Positions 57,371-64,000 of a stretch of DNA of 64,000 nt are shown here, piece by piece. The position numbers and the translations under genes were made by a program. The notes beneath the pieces were generated by a model that searched no databases, had not been told where the DNA came from, and saw only the letters and a list, made by a program, of their open reading frames with translations. This DNA is from Hyphomicrobiales bacterium. Its GTDB lineage: Bacteria > Pseudomonadota > Alphaproteobacteria > Rhizobiales > Rhizobiaceae. Each line of letters begins with the position of its first letter. Positions within the stretch are counted from its first letter, which is position 1. The stretch spans positions 1-64,000 of the forward strand of contig UEIF01000049.1 of NCBI GenBank assembly GCA_900468805.1, read 5' to 3'.

Positions 57371-58432
57371 ATGGCGCAGGAACGAACCCCAGGGTTGAAA
57401 GATGTTGCGAAAGCCGCCGGTGTCTCGGTGACGACGGTGTCGCGCATGCTGAATGGTTCGCTGGATCTTCCGGCCCTCACCAGGCAGCGCATCGAGAATG
57501 CCATCGCCTCCCTCAAATATCAGCCGAATCCGCACGCGCGACGACTGAGCCGCGGTCGCTCCGACACGATTGGCCTCGTCGTTCCCGATATCGCCAACCC
57601 GTTCTTCGCGACCATGGTGGCGGCCGTGGAGGAGGAGGCGAATGACCGCGGGCTTGCCGTTTCTCTCTATGCGACGCTCAATCGCACCGGTCGCGAGGTC
57701 GCCTATCTCAGGCTCCTCGAACATAATCATGTCGATGGACTGGTGTTCGTCACCAACCATCCTGACAACGGCGATCTGGCGGCGCTGATCAACCGGACCG
57801 GCAAGGTCATTGTCGTCGACGAAGACGTTCCGCTTGCAGCCGTTCCCAAGCTCTTCTGTGACAACTTTCAGGGTGGGCATCTGGCGGGCCGCCATCTGGC
57901 TGAGTTTGGCCATCGCGACGTGCTCTATGTCGGCGGCCCCGATGCCATGATCAGCACGCAGCGGCGTTTCAACGGATTGCGTGAAGGGTTACGCGAGCGC
58001 TTTGGCGACGACATATCGATAAGTCGTTACAGCGGCGAATATACTGTTGGCTGCGGGCGCGACATGGCGCGCCGGTTTCTGAACGAGGGCATGCCGGCAA
58101 CGGCCATCTTTGCCAGCTCCGACGAAATCGCAATCGGCATGATCGAGGTCCTGCGGGAGAGGGGGATTTCGATCCCCGAGGATCTCTCGCTCATCGGCTT
58201 TGACGACGTCAGCCCGCTGCACCTCTTTGCGCCCCCCTTGACCGCGATCCGGCAGCCGGTGCGCACGATTGGCCGCCGTGCCCTATCTCTTCTTCTCGAA
58301 ACAAACTGGCAGGAGAGCAAATCGCTCGCCACCGAAGAACTCGTGCCAGTCGAAATCGTCGTGCGGAACTCCGTTGCGCCGCCGTCGACCCATAATAAGC
58401 AACGAGAACAAAACCAGAGGATGAGAACATGA
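57371..58432 (+). CDS. LacI-family transcriptional regulator
   Basis: A 353-residue repressor. The HTH and hinge (about 1-62) read LKDVAKAAGVSVTTVSRMLNGSLDLP then NPHARRLSRGRS. The ligand domain resembles periplasmic sugar-binding proteins (GLVVPDIANPFFATMVAAVEEEA, and ASSDEIAIGMIEVLRERG). Position just downstream of two matched operators indicates self-repression. The stop overlaps the binding-protein ATG by four bases, so regulator and transporter are translated together. Inducer unknown; a sugar or sugar lactone is likely. Confidence 0.92.
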   Translation: MAQERTPGLKDVAKAAGVSVTTVSRMLNGSLDLPALTRQRIENAIASLKYQPNPHARRLSRGRSDTIGLVVPDIANPFFATMVAAVEEEANDRGLAVSLYATLNRTGREVAYLRLLEHNHVDGLVFVTNHPDNGDLAALINRTGKVIVVDEDVPLAAVPKLFCDNFQGGHLAGRHLAEFGHRDVLYVGGPDAMISTQRRFNGLREGLRERFGDDISISRYSGEYTVGCGRDMARRFLNEGMPATAIFASSDEIAIGMIEVLRERGISIPEDLSLIGFDDVSPLHLFAPPLTAIRQPVRTIGRRALSLLLETNWQESKSLATEELVPVEIVVRNSVAPPSTHNKQREQNQRMRT

Positions 58433-59379
58433 AACAGATCAGACGTCGCGCGTTTACAGCCGCTCTTGCCTTCACCGCGCTTGCCGGTGCCACGCTCGGA
58501 GCCTCCCTTGCTCAGGCCGCCGGCAAAACCTATGCGCTTGTGCAGATCAATCAGCAGGCGCTTTTCTTCAACCAGATCAATGAAGGTGCCCAGAAGGCGG
58601 CTGATGCATCCGGCGACAAGCTGGTCATCTTCAACGCCAACAACGAAGCTGCCGCCCAGAACAGCGCCATCGAAAACTACATCCAGCAGAAGGTCGATGG
58701 CCTGATCGTCGTTGCAATCGACGTCAACGGCATCATGCCGGCCGTCAAGCAGGCGTCGGATGCCGGCATCCCCGTCGTTGCCATCGATGCGATCCTGCCG
58801 GACGGCCCCCAGAAGTCGCAGATCGGCGTCGACAACGGCAAGGCCGGCGCCGACATGGGCGCCTATTTCCTCGACTACGTGAAGAAGAACATGGACGGCA
58901 AAGCCAAGGTTGGCGTCGTCGGCGCGCTCAACTCCTATATCCAGAACGTTCGCCAGAAGGGCTTCGAGGACGCCATCAAGAGCGACGGGATCGAGACGTC
59001 AGGGGTCGTCGACGGCCAGAATATCCAGGACAATGCGCTTGCCGCTGCTGAAAACCTCATCACCGGCAATCCTGACATGACGGCGATCTACGCAACGGGC
59101 GAGCCGGCTCTCCTCGGCGCGATTGCTGCCGTTCAAAGCCAGGGCAAGCAGGACAGCATCAAGGTCTTCGGCTGGGATCTGACTGCGCAGGCGATCTCCG
59201 GTCTTGACGATGGCTATGTCGTTGCCGTGGTCCAGCAGGATCCGGCCGGCGAGGGCAAGGCCGCGGTCGAGGCTCTCGCGAAGCTGAGCGCCGGCCAGAG
59301 CGTCGAAAAGAGCATCTCCGTTCCGATCACGATCGTGACGAAGGAAAATGTCGAGCCTTACCGGGCCGTCTTCAAATGA
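58429..59379 (+). CDS. Periplasmic sugar-binding protein (RbsB-like)
   Basis: A 316-residue CUT2 binding protein. Signal peptide about 1-29 (AFTAALAFTALAGATLGASLAQAA). The mature domain has YALVQINQQALFFNQINEGAQKAAD and VDGLIVVAIDVNGIMPAVKQASDAGIPVVAIDA, typical of ribose/fructose-type binding proteins. It overlaps the regulator and the ATPase gene by ATGA on each side. A single-domain ATPase follows, as in the FrcBCA fructose system. Confidence 0.92.
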   Translation: MKQIRRRAFTAALAFTALAGATLGASLAQAAGKTYALVQINQQALFFNQINEGAQKAADASGDKLVIFNANNEAAAQNSAIENYIQQKVDGLIVVAIDVNGIMPAVKQASDAGIPVVAIDAILPDGPQKSQIGVDNGKAGADMGAYFLDYVKKNMDGKAKVGVVGALNSYIQNVRQKGFEDAIKSDGIETSGVVDGQNIQDNALAAAENLITGNPDMTAIYATGEPALLGAIAAVQSQGKQDSIKVFGWDLTAQAISGLDDGYVVAVVQQDPAGEGKAAVEALAKLSAGQSVEKSISVPITIVTKENVEPYRAVFK

Positions 59380-60185
59380 TGAGTGACAACCGGCCTGTTT
59401 ATGCCGGAGCCGGGGAGGCGCAAGCCTCCCCGCATTCCTCCGGCTCGTCTGCGCGAACGCCAGCCGTATCGTTGCGTGGCATCAAGAAGACCTTCGGTTC
59501 GCATCAGGCGCTGCGTGGCGTTGACCTCGACCTCTTTCCGGGCGAATGCCTCGGCCTCGTCGGAGACAACGCCGCCGGCAAATCGACGCTGACCAAGATC
59601 ATTTCCGGGACCTATCTGCCGGATGACGGAACGATTTTACTGAACGGCGAAGAGGTTCGCCTTTCCGGGCCTGCGGATGCCCGCGACCGCCATATCGAAA
59701 TGGTCTTCCAGGATCTGAGCCTGTGCGATCACATCGATGTCGTCGGCAACCTGTTTCTTGGGCGTGAGCTGACCAAAGGTCCCTTTCTCGATCGTCAGAA
59801 AATGATGAGCGAGGCGCGCAGGATGCTGGATGCGCTGGAGATCCGCATTCCGCGGCTCTCCGCCAAGGTTGAGAAGCTGTCGGGTGGCCAACGCCAGGCA
59901 ATTGCGATCGCCCGAGCGGCGTCGTTCAACCCCAAGGTCCTGATCATGGACGAGCCGACCTCGGCCCTTGCTGTCGCCGAAGTCGAAGCCGTGCTTTCTC
60001 TGATCAATCGGGTCAAGGCAAAGGGCGTGTCCGTCGTCCTCATCACCCATCGCCTTCAGGACCTGTTCCGGGTCTGCGACCGGATCGCTGTCATGTACGA
60101 GGGCACGAAGGTCGCCGAGCGCGATATCGCCAAGACCAATCTCGAGGATCTCGTCAAGCTCATCGTCGGGGGAGAAAGACATTGA
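59376..60185 (+). CDS. Sugar ABC ATPase, single-domain (FrcA-like)
   Basis: A 269-residue ATPase with one nucleotide-binding domain, unlike the two-domain RbsA type elsewhere in this window. Walker A GDNAAGKST, signature LSGGQRQAIAIARA, Walker B VLIMDEPTSALA and the switch His ITHRLQDLF. It would work as a homodimer with the permease that overlaps its end. Single-domain CUT2 ATPases are known from the Frc fructose importer of rhizobia. Confidence 0.92.
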   Translation: MMSDNRPVYAGAGEAQASPHSSGSSARTPAVSLRGIKKTFGSHQALRGVDLDLFPGECLGLVGDNAAGKSTLTKIISGTYLPDDGTILLNGEEVRLSGPADARDRHIEMVFQDLSLCDHIDVVGNLFLGRELTKGPFLDRQKMMSEARRMLDALEIRIPRLSAKVEKLSGGQRQAIAIARAASFNPKVLIMDEPTSALAVAEVEAVLSLINRVKAKGVSVVLITHRLQDLFRVCDRIAVMYEGTKVAERDIAKTNLEDLVKLIVGGERH

Positions 60186-61186
60186 CCGTCTACACCGAAC
60201 GCGCCAAGGGCTCGCCGATGGCCGACTTCCTGAGTGAAAACGCCCAGGTCCTGTCGATCGCCTTCTTCTTTCTGGCATGCCTCGTCTTCTTTTCGCTGAC
60301 GACCACCACTTTCATGACGACGGGCAACATCCTGAACATCGTGCGCCAGGCGGCTCCCATCCTCGCCGTGGCGATTGCCATGACGCTCGTCATCGTCACC
60401 GGCGGCATTGATCTCTCGGTCGGCTCGATGCTGGCGCTGATCAACGCCGTCGCGGCCATTACGCTCGCCACCGGCATTCCCTGGCCGGTCGTCTGCCTCA
60501 GCATGCTTGCACTTGGCGGCATTATCGGCCTTCTGCAGGGCTGGTTCATTGCCTATCAGAATATTCCCGCCTTCATCGTTACCCTTGCCGGGCTTTCCAT
60601 CCTGCGCGGCGTGGCGCTCTACCTTACGCAGGGCTATTCCATTCCGATCAACAACGAGCCAGGCTTCTTCTACCTGGGACGCGGGGAACTTGCCGGTTTT
60701 CCCGTTCCGGCGCTGATCGCGATCCTGGTCGCGATCGTCGGATATGTCATCATGGCCGTTACCAAATACGGTCGGCAGATCGTGGCGGTCGGATCCAACA
60801 TGGAGGCCGCACGCCGGGTCGGCATGCCCGCCAAATGGATCGTCGCCTCGGTCTACCTGGTATCAGGGATCGCTTCGGCGCTGGCGGGCCTGTTGATCGC
60901 GGCCCGTCTCGGTTCCGGTTCCTCGAATGCTGCCGTCGGCTTCGAACTGCAGGTGATCGCGGCCGTCGTGCTCGGCGGCACCTCGCTGATGGGCGGACGC
61001 GGCACCATGATCGGGACCGTCCTCGGCACGATGACCATTGCCGTCATCGGTAACGGCCTGATCCTCATGCATATCTCGCCCTTCTTCACCCAGATTGTCA
61101 CCGGCGCAATCATCCTGGTTGCCATCTGGCTGAATACCCGCATCTTCACCGCCAACTTCCGCTTGGCAGGCAGGAGGAAGAGCTGA
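60182..61186 (+). CDS. Sugar ABC permease (RbsC/FrcC type)
   Basis: A 334-residue CUT2 permease. The frame opens with a TTG at 60182 overlapping the ATPase stop (TTGA); an ATG at 60218 (MADFLSEN) is an alternative start. Marks: GGIDLSVGSMLALINAVAA, GWFIAYQNIPAFIVTLAGLSILRG, VGSNMEAARRVGMPAKW, GGTSLMGGRGTMIGTVLGTM. About ten hydrophobic segments. Its stop overlaps the phosphotriesterase-family gene by one base. Confidence 0.92.
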   Translation: MTVYTERAKGSPMADFLSENAQVLSIAFFFLACLVFFSLTTTTFMTTGNILNIVRQAAPILAVAIAMTLVIVTGGIDLSVGSMLALINAVAAITLATGIPWPVVCLSMLALGGIIGLLQGWFIAYQNIPAFIVTLAGLSILRGVALYLTQGYSIPINNEPGFFYLGRGELAGFPVPALIAILVAIVGYVIMAVTKYGRQIVAVGSNMEAARRVGMPAKWIVASVYLVSGIASALAGLLIAARLGSGSSNAAVGFELQVIAAVVLGGTSLMGGRGTMIGTVLGTMTIAVIGNGLILMHISPFFTQIVTGAIILVAIWLNTRIFTANFRLAGRRKS

Positions 61187-62256
61187 TGCCGCCGAACGAG
61201 CTTTCGCCGGGTCACGTGCGCTCCGGCAATGTAATGACGGTCCAGGGGCCGGTTGCGGTGTCGGACATTGGCGTCACGCTGATGCACGAGCATATCCTCA
61301 ATGACTGCCGTTGCTGGTGGCACGCGCCGAAGGAGCCCGAGCGGCAATATCTCGCCGAGGGTTTCGTCTGCATGGAGATCCTCAGCGAACTTAGGCAGGA
61401 TCCCTTCGTCAACAAGCACAACATTACGCTCGACGATGAGAAGCTTGCCGTCACCGAGCTCAAGGATTTTGCCGGTCTCGGCGGCCAGACAGTCGTCGAG
61501 CCGACATGCCAGGGCATCGGTCGCGATCCGCTGGCCCTGCGACGGATCTCCAAGGCGACGGGACTGAACATCGTCATGGGAGCCGGCTTCTATCTCGGCT
61601 CCTCGCACCCGGAAAAGGTTGCAGGCATGTCGGTCGGGCAGATCGCCGACGAGATCGTCTCGGAAGCAACTGTTGGCGCTGACGGCACGGATGTCAGGAT
61701 CGGCCTGATTGGCGAGATCGGCGTGTCCTCGGATTTCACCGCCGAGGAGGAAAAATCGCTGCTCGGTGCCGCACAGGCCCAGGTACGCACCGGTCTGCCC
61801 CTGATGGTCCATCTTCCCGGCTGGTTCCGCCTCGGACACAGGGTTCTGGATGTCGTCGCCTCGGAAGGTGGCGATCTCAGGCATACTGTGCTCTGCCACA
61901 TGAACCCGTCACATGACGATCTCACATATCAGTCGGAACTCGCCGCCCGCGGCGCATTTCTCGAATATGACATGATCGGCATGGATTTCTTCTATGCGGA
62001 CCAGCAGGTGCAATGCCCGAGCGATGAGGAGGCGGCGCGCGCGATCGTCAAGCTCGTCGAGATGGGACACACCGACCGTCTTCTCCTGTCCCACGACGTC
62101 TTCCTGAAAATGATGCTCAAGCATTATGGGGGCAATGGCTACGCCTATATCCTGCGTCACTTCCTGCCGCGCCTGAAGCGCCACGGTCTCGATCACGCAA
62201 CGCTCGACATCTTCATGCGCGCCAACCCGCGATCGGTCTTTCAGGCAAGTGCCTGA
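61186..62256 (+). CDS. Phosphotriesterase-family metal-dependent hydrolase
   Basis: A 356-residue amidohydrolase of the PTE/Php type with a binuclear metal site. Ligand candidates: His-x-His in LMHEHILND (about 27-31), Glu in VVEPTCQGIGRDP, His in LMVHLPGW, His in HMNPSHDD and Asp in LLLSHDVFL. The full metal set is present. Known relatives are lactonases and organophosphate-like hydrolases; in a sugar operon, hydrolysis of a sugar lactone is the more likely task. It is one base overlapped with the permease and 29 bases from the ThuA-like gene. Confidence 0.88.
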   Translation: MPPNELSPGHVRSGNVMTVQGPVAVSDIGVTLMHEHILNDCRCWWHAPKEPERQYLAEGFVCMEILSELRQDPFVNKHNITLDDEKLAVTELKDFAGLGGQTVVEPTCQGIGRDPLALRRISKATGLNIVMGAGFYLGSSHPEKVAGMSVGQIADEIVSEATVGADGTDVRIGLIGEIGVSSDFTAEEEKSLLGAAQAQVRTGLPLMVHLPGWFRLGHRVLDVVASEGGDLRHTVLCHMNPSHDDLTYQSELAARGAFLEYDMIGMDFFYADQQVQCPSDEEAARAIVKLVEMGHTDRLLLSHDVFLKMMLKHYGGNGYAYILRHFLPRLKRHGLDHATLDIFMRANPRSVFQASA

Positions 62257-62285
62257 GTACAAACATAAAAAGAAATGGAAACATC

Positions 62286-63056
62286 ATGACAAAGAAGGTT
62301 CTTCTCGTCGGCGAAAGCTGGGTCAGTTCGGCCACGCACTACAAAGGTTTCGATCAGTTCGGCAGCGTCACCTTCCATCTGGGCGCCGAGCCGTTGGTCA
62401 AGGCGCTCAAAGGCAGCGCGTTCGAACTCACCTACATGCCGGCGCACGAAGCGGTCGAACAATTCCCCTTCGATATGGCAGGGCTCGATGCCTATGACGC
62501 GATCATCCTGTCAGATATCGGCGCCAATTCGCTGCTTCTTCCCCCGGCGGTCTGGCTGCATTCGAAGACCGTTCCAAACCGCCTGAAACTGATCAAGGCC
62601 TGGGTCGAAAAGGGCGGCGGCCTGTTGATGGTCGGCGGCTATTTTTCTTTCCAGGGCATTGATGGCAAGGCGCGCTGGCGCCGCACGCCGGTCGAGGATG
62701 TTCTGCCGGTCACCTGCCTGCCTTACGACGATCGGGTCGAAATCCCGGAGGGGACGACGCCTGTCCTCGTCAAGTCGGGTCACGAGACCGTCGCTGGTCT
62801 CCCGGGCGAATGGCCACTGCTTCTCGGCGTCAATGAGGTAGAGGTGCGTGAGCGCGACGATGTTGAGGTCATCGCCCGTTTGCCGGATACGGAGGGCGGT
62901 CATCCACTTCTGGTCACCGGCCGCTTCGGCAAGGGCAGAACGGCCGCCTGGACGTCCGATATCGGCCCACACTGGCTTTCGCCAGCCTTCTGCGAATGGG
63001 AAGGCTACGGGCGTCTCTGGAAGAACATCCTCGGCTGGCTGACGGAGGCGAAATAG
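62286..63056 (+). CDS. Class-I glutamine-amidotransferase-like (ThuA-type) protein
   Basis: A 256-residue protein of the flavodoxin-like/DJ-1-GATase fold. The N-terminus VLLVGESWVSSATHYKGFDQF and the central region DAIILSDIGANSLLLPP, WVEKGGGLLMVGGYFSF are typical of ThuA-like and glutamine-amidotransferase-like proteins of sugar operons. A nucleophile cysteine equivalent is not evident in the GGYFS turn, so glutaminase activity is doubtful. It is likely a sugar-modifying or accessory enzyme of the LacI operon; the reaction is unknown. Confidence 0.72.
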   Translation: MTKKVLLVGESWVSSATHYKGFDQFGSVTFHLGAEPLVKALKGSAFELTYMPAHEAVEQFPFDMAGLDAYDAIILSDIGANSLLLPPAVWLHSKTVPNRLKLIKAWVEKGGGLLMVGGYFSFQGIDGKARWRRTPVEDVLPVTCLPYDDRVEIPEGTTPVLVKSGHETVAGLPGEWPLLLGVNEVEVRERDDVEVIARLPDTEGGHPLLVTGRFGKGRTAAWTSDIGPHWLSPAFCEWEGYGRLWKNILGWLTEAK

Positions 63057-63059
63057 GCG

Positions 63060-63962
63060 TCAATCGCCGGCAAGGATGCCGGCGAGTTCCGCCTTGCTCG
63101 GAAAGGCCGAACGCGTGCCACGGCGGCCGACGGTGATGGCAGCCGCAGCGGTCGCATGATGGATGGCCTTGGCGTCGAGCATGGTGGAGCGGAGCGCGGC
63201 CGAGGCAAGTGCTACGGCCATGAAGGTGTCGCCGGCGCCGGTCGTGTCAACGACCTCGACGGCACGGGCCGGAACGGTTGCAAGCACCTGATGTCCGCTT
63301 GCAAGGATAGCGCCGCTGCCACCGAGCGTCAGGACGGTCTGTGACACTCCGGCTTCGGCCAGACGACGGATCGCGGCCTCGCCGGACGATCCGGTCAGAC
63401 TTTCGGCCTCGCCTCTGTTGAGAAAGGCGATGTCGACAAGCGGCCAGAGCTCGGCGAAGTAAGGGCGGAGCGGCGAGGGGTTGAAGGCGGTCTTAAGGCC
63501 GCGGCGTCTGGCTTCGGCAAGAATGCCGCGGGTGACGTCTTCGCTGAGATTGCCCTGCAGCACGACGAGGTCGCCGCTGACGGCATCGCCAAGCGGGGCG
63601 AGCGCCTCTGACAGGGTCAAGGCTTCGGCCGATTCCGTCGTGGTGACGATGGCGTTTTCGCCGTCCGGCGTGGTGAAGATGATGGAGAAATCGCTGGTGC
63701 GATGCGGGCTGCCCAACAGACGGGCATCCAGCGCCTCGCCGGCAAGCTGGTCACGGATCGTCTGGGCGCGAAAATCCTCGCCGACAGCCGTGACGAGCGT
63801 CGTGGGAAGGCCCGTGCGGCCCATCACGACAGCCTGATTGGCGCCCTTGCCGCCAAGGTCGCGGGTCTCCTCCCGACCGAGGATCGAGGCGCCCGCTTCG
63901 GGCATGGACATTACGGAAATGGTCTCGTCGATGGCGACGTTACCGATGACATAGGCACGCAT
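63060..63962 (-). CDS. PfkB/ribokinase-family carbohydrate kinase
   Basis: A 300-residue cytoplasmic sugar kinase. PfkB signature 1 (GGKGANQAVVMGRTG, about 37-51) and signature 2 with the catalytic Asp (VDTTGAGDTFMAVAL) are present. It converges on the ThuA-like gene with only three bases between. Although on the opposite strand, it is well placed to phosphorylate a sugar made available by the LacI operon. It may belong to a separate unit extending beyond the window. Confidence 0.9.
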   Translation of the reverse strand: MRAYVIGNVAIDETISVMSMPEAGASILGREETRDLGGKGANQAVVMGRTGLPTTLVTAVGEDFRAQTIRDQLAGEALDARLLGSPHRTSDFSIIFTTPDGENAIVTTTESAEALTLSEALAPLGDAVSGDLVVLQGNLSEDVTRGILAEARRRGLKTAFNPSPLRPYFAELWPLVDIAFLNRGEAESLTGSSGEAAIRRLAEAGVSQTVLTLGGSGAILASGHQVLATVPARAVEVVDTTGAGDTFMAVALASAALRSTMLDAKAIHHATAAAAITVGRRGTRSAFPSKAELAGILAGD

Positions 63963-63988
63963 GGCTGGCTTTCAGAGAGGAAAGAAAA

Positions 63989-64000
63989 ATGCAGCAGATA
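63989..64000 (+). CDS. Possible start of a divergent gene (cut by window end)
   Basis: An ATG at 63989 is preceded by GAGAGGAAAG at suitable spacing, divergent from the kinase gene. Only four codons (MQQI) are in the window, so nothing can be said about the product. Confidence 0.25.

Overview
The window looks like accessory or catabolic DNA from a member of the Rhizobiales, most likely Rhizobiaceae (Rhizobium/Agrobacterium/Ensifer type). The grounds are high-GC codon usage, the density of ABC sugar and amino-acid uptake operons, an ehu/eut/doe ectoine cluster headed by an EnuR-type regulator, and a chemoreceptor tail of rhizobial type. No replication, conjugation, IS, tRNA, rRNA or CRISPR features were seen, so chromosome and chromid cannot be told apart.

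Layout. 0-5.2 kb: the tail of a probable outer-membrane beta-barrel, an OmpR-type two-component pair, several small envelope proteins and a stand-alone receiver. 5.5-9.8 kb: a ThDP enzyme (acetolactate-synthase type) paired with an aldehyde dehydrogenase, then a SET-like sugar-efflux MFS. 9.9-22.8 kb: a catabolic island of three transcription units. One is minus (RidA, RpiR regulator, SDR, GH20 hexosaminidase). One is plus (NTF2-like, M81/MlrC, D-threonine-aldolase-like). One is minus (Gfo/Idh/MocA oxidoreductase plus a complete CUT1 sugar ABC transporter). The two minus units share an upstream motif. 23-26 kb: a stress protein, a ROK-family kinase whose motif order appears circularly permuted, and an unrecognised exported protein. 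26.2-33 kb: a LysR regulator divergent from an MFS / two aldo-keto reductases / flavodoxin operon, then cytochrome P460 and a DUF4405 membrane protein. 33-35.5 kb: dinB with a near-consensus alphaproteobacterial LexA box, and an O-methyltransferase.

35.5-43.4 kb: an AraC-type regulator divergent from an arabinose/fucose-isomerase-like enzyme, a CUT2 sugar ABC transporter and a CocE/NonD hydrolase. 43.6-44.4 kb: a YjbR-like protein and the decayed C-terminus of a chemoreceptor. 44.5-57 kb: an ectoine uptake and degradation cluster (doeX divergent from doeC-doeD, then enuR-eutB-eutC-doeA-doeB-ehuB-ehuC-ehuD-ehuA) in which eutA is missing. 57.3-64 kb: a LacI-family regulator with two tandem operators at its own start, translationally coupled to a single-domain-ATPase CUT2 transporter, a phosphotriesterase-family hydrolase and a ThuA-like protein, with a convergent PfkB kinase.

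The window is mostly regulator-plus-transporter-plus-enzyme modules, each for a different organic substrate. The points most worth a second look are the permuted ROK protein, the RpiR/MlrC/D-threonine-aldolase island with its shared promoter motif, the eutA-less ectoine cluster beside a chemoreceptor relic, and the LacI/phosphotriesterase/ThuA operon. All names rest on reading motifs and gene order; no database search was run.
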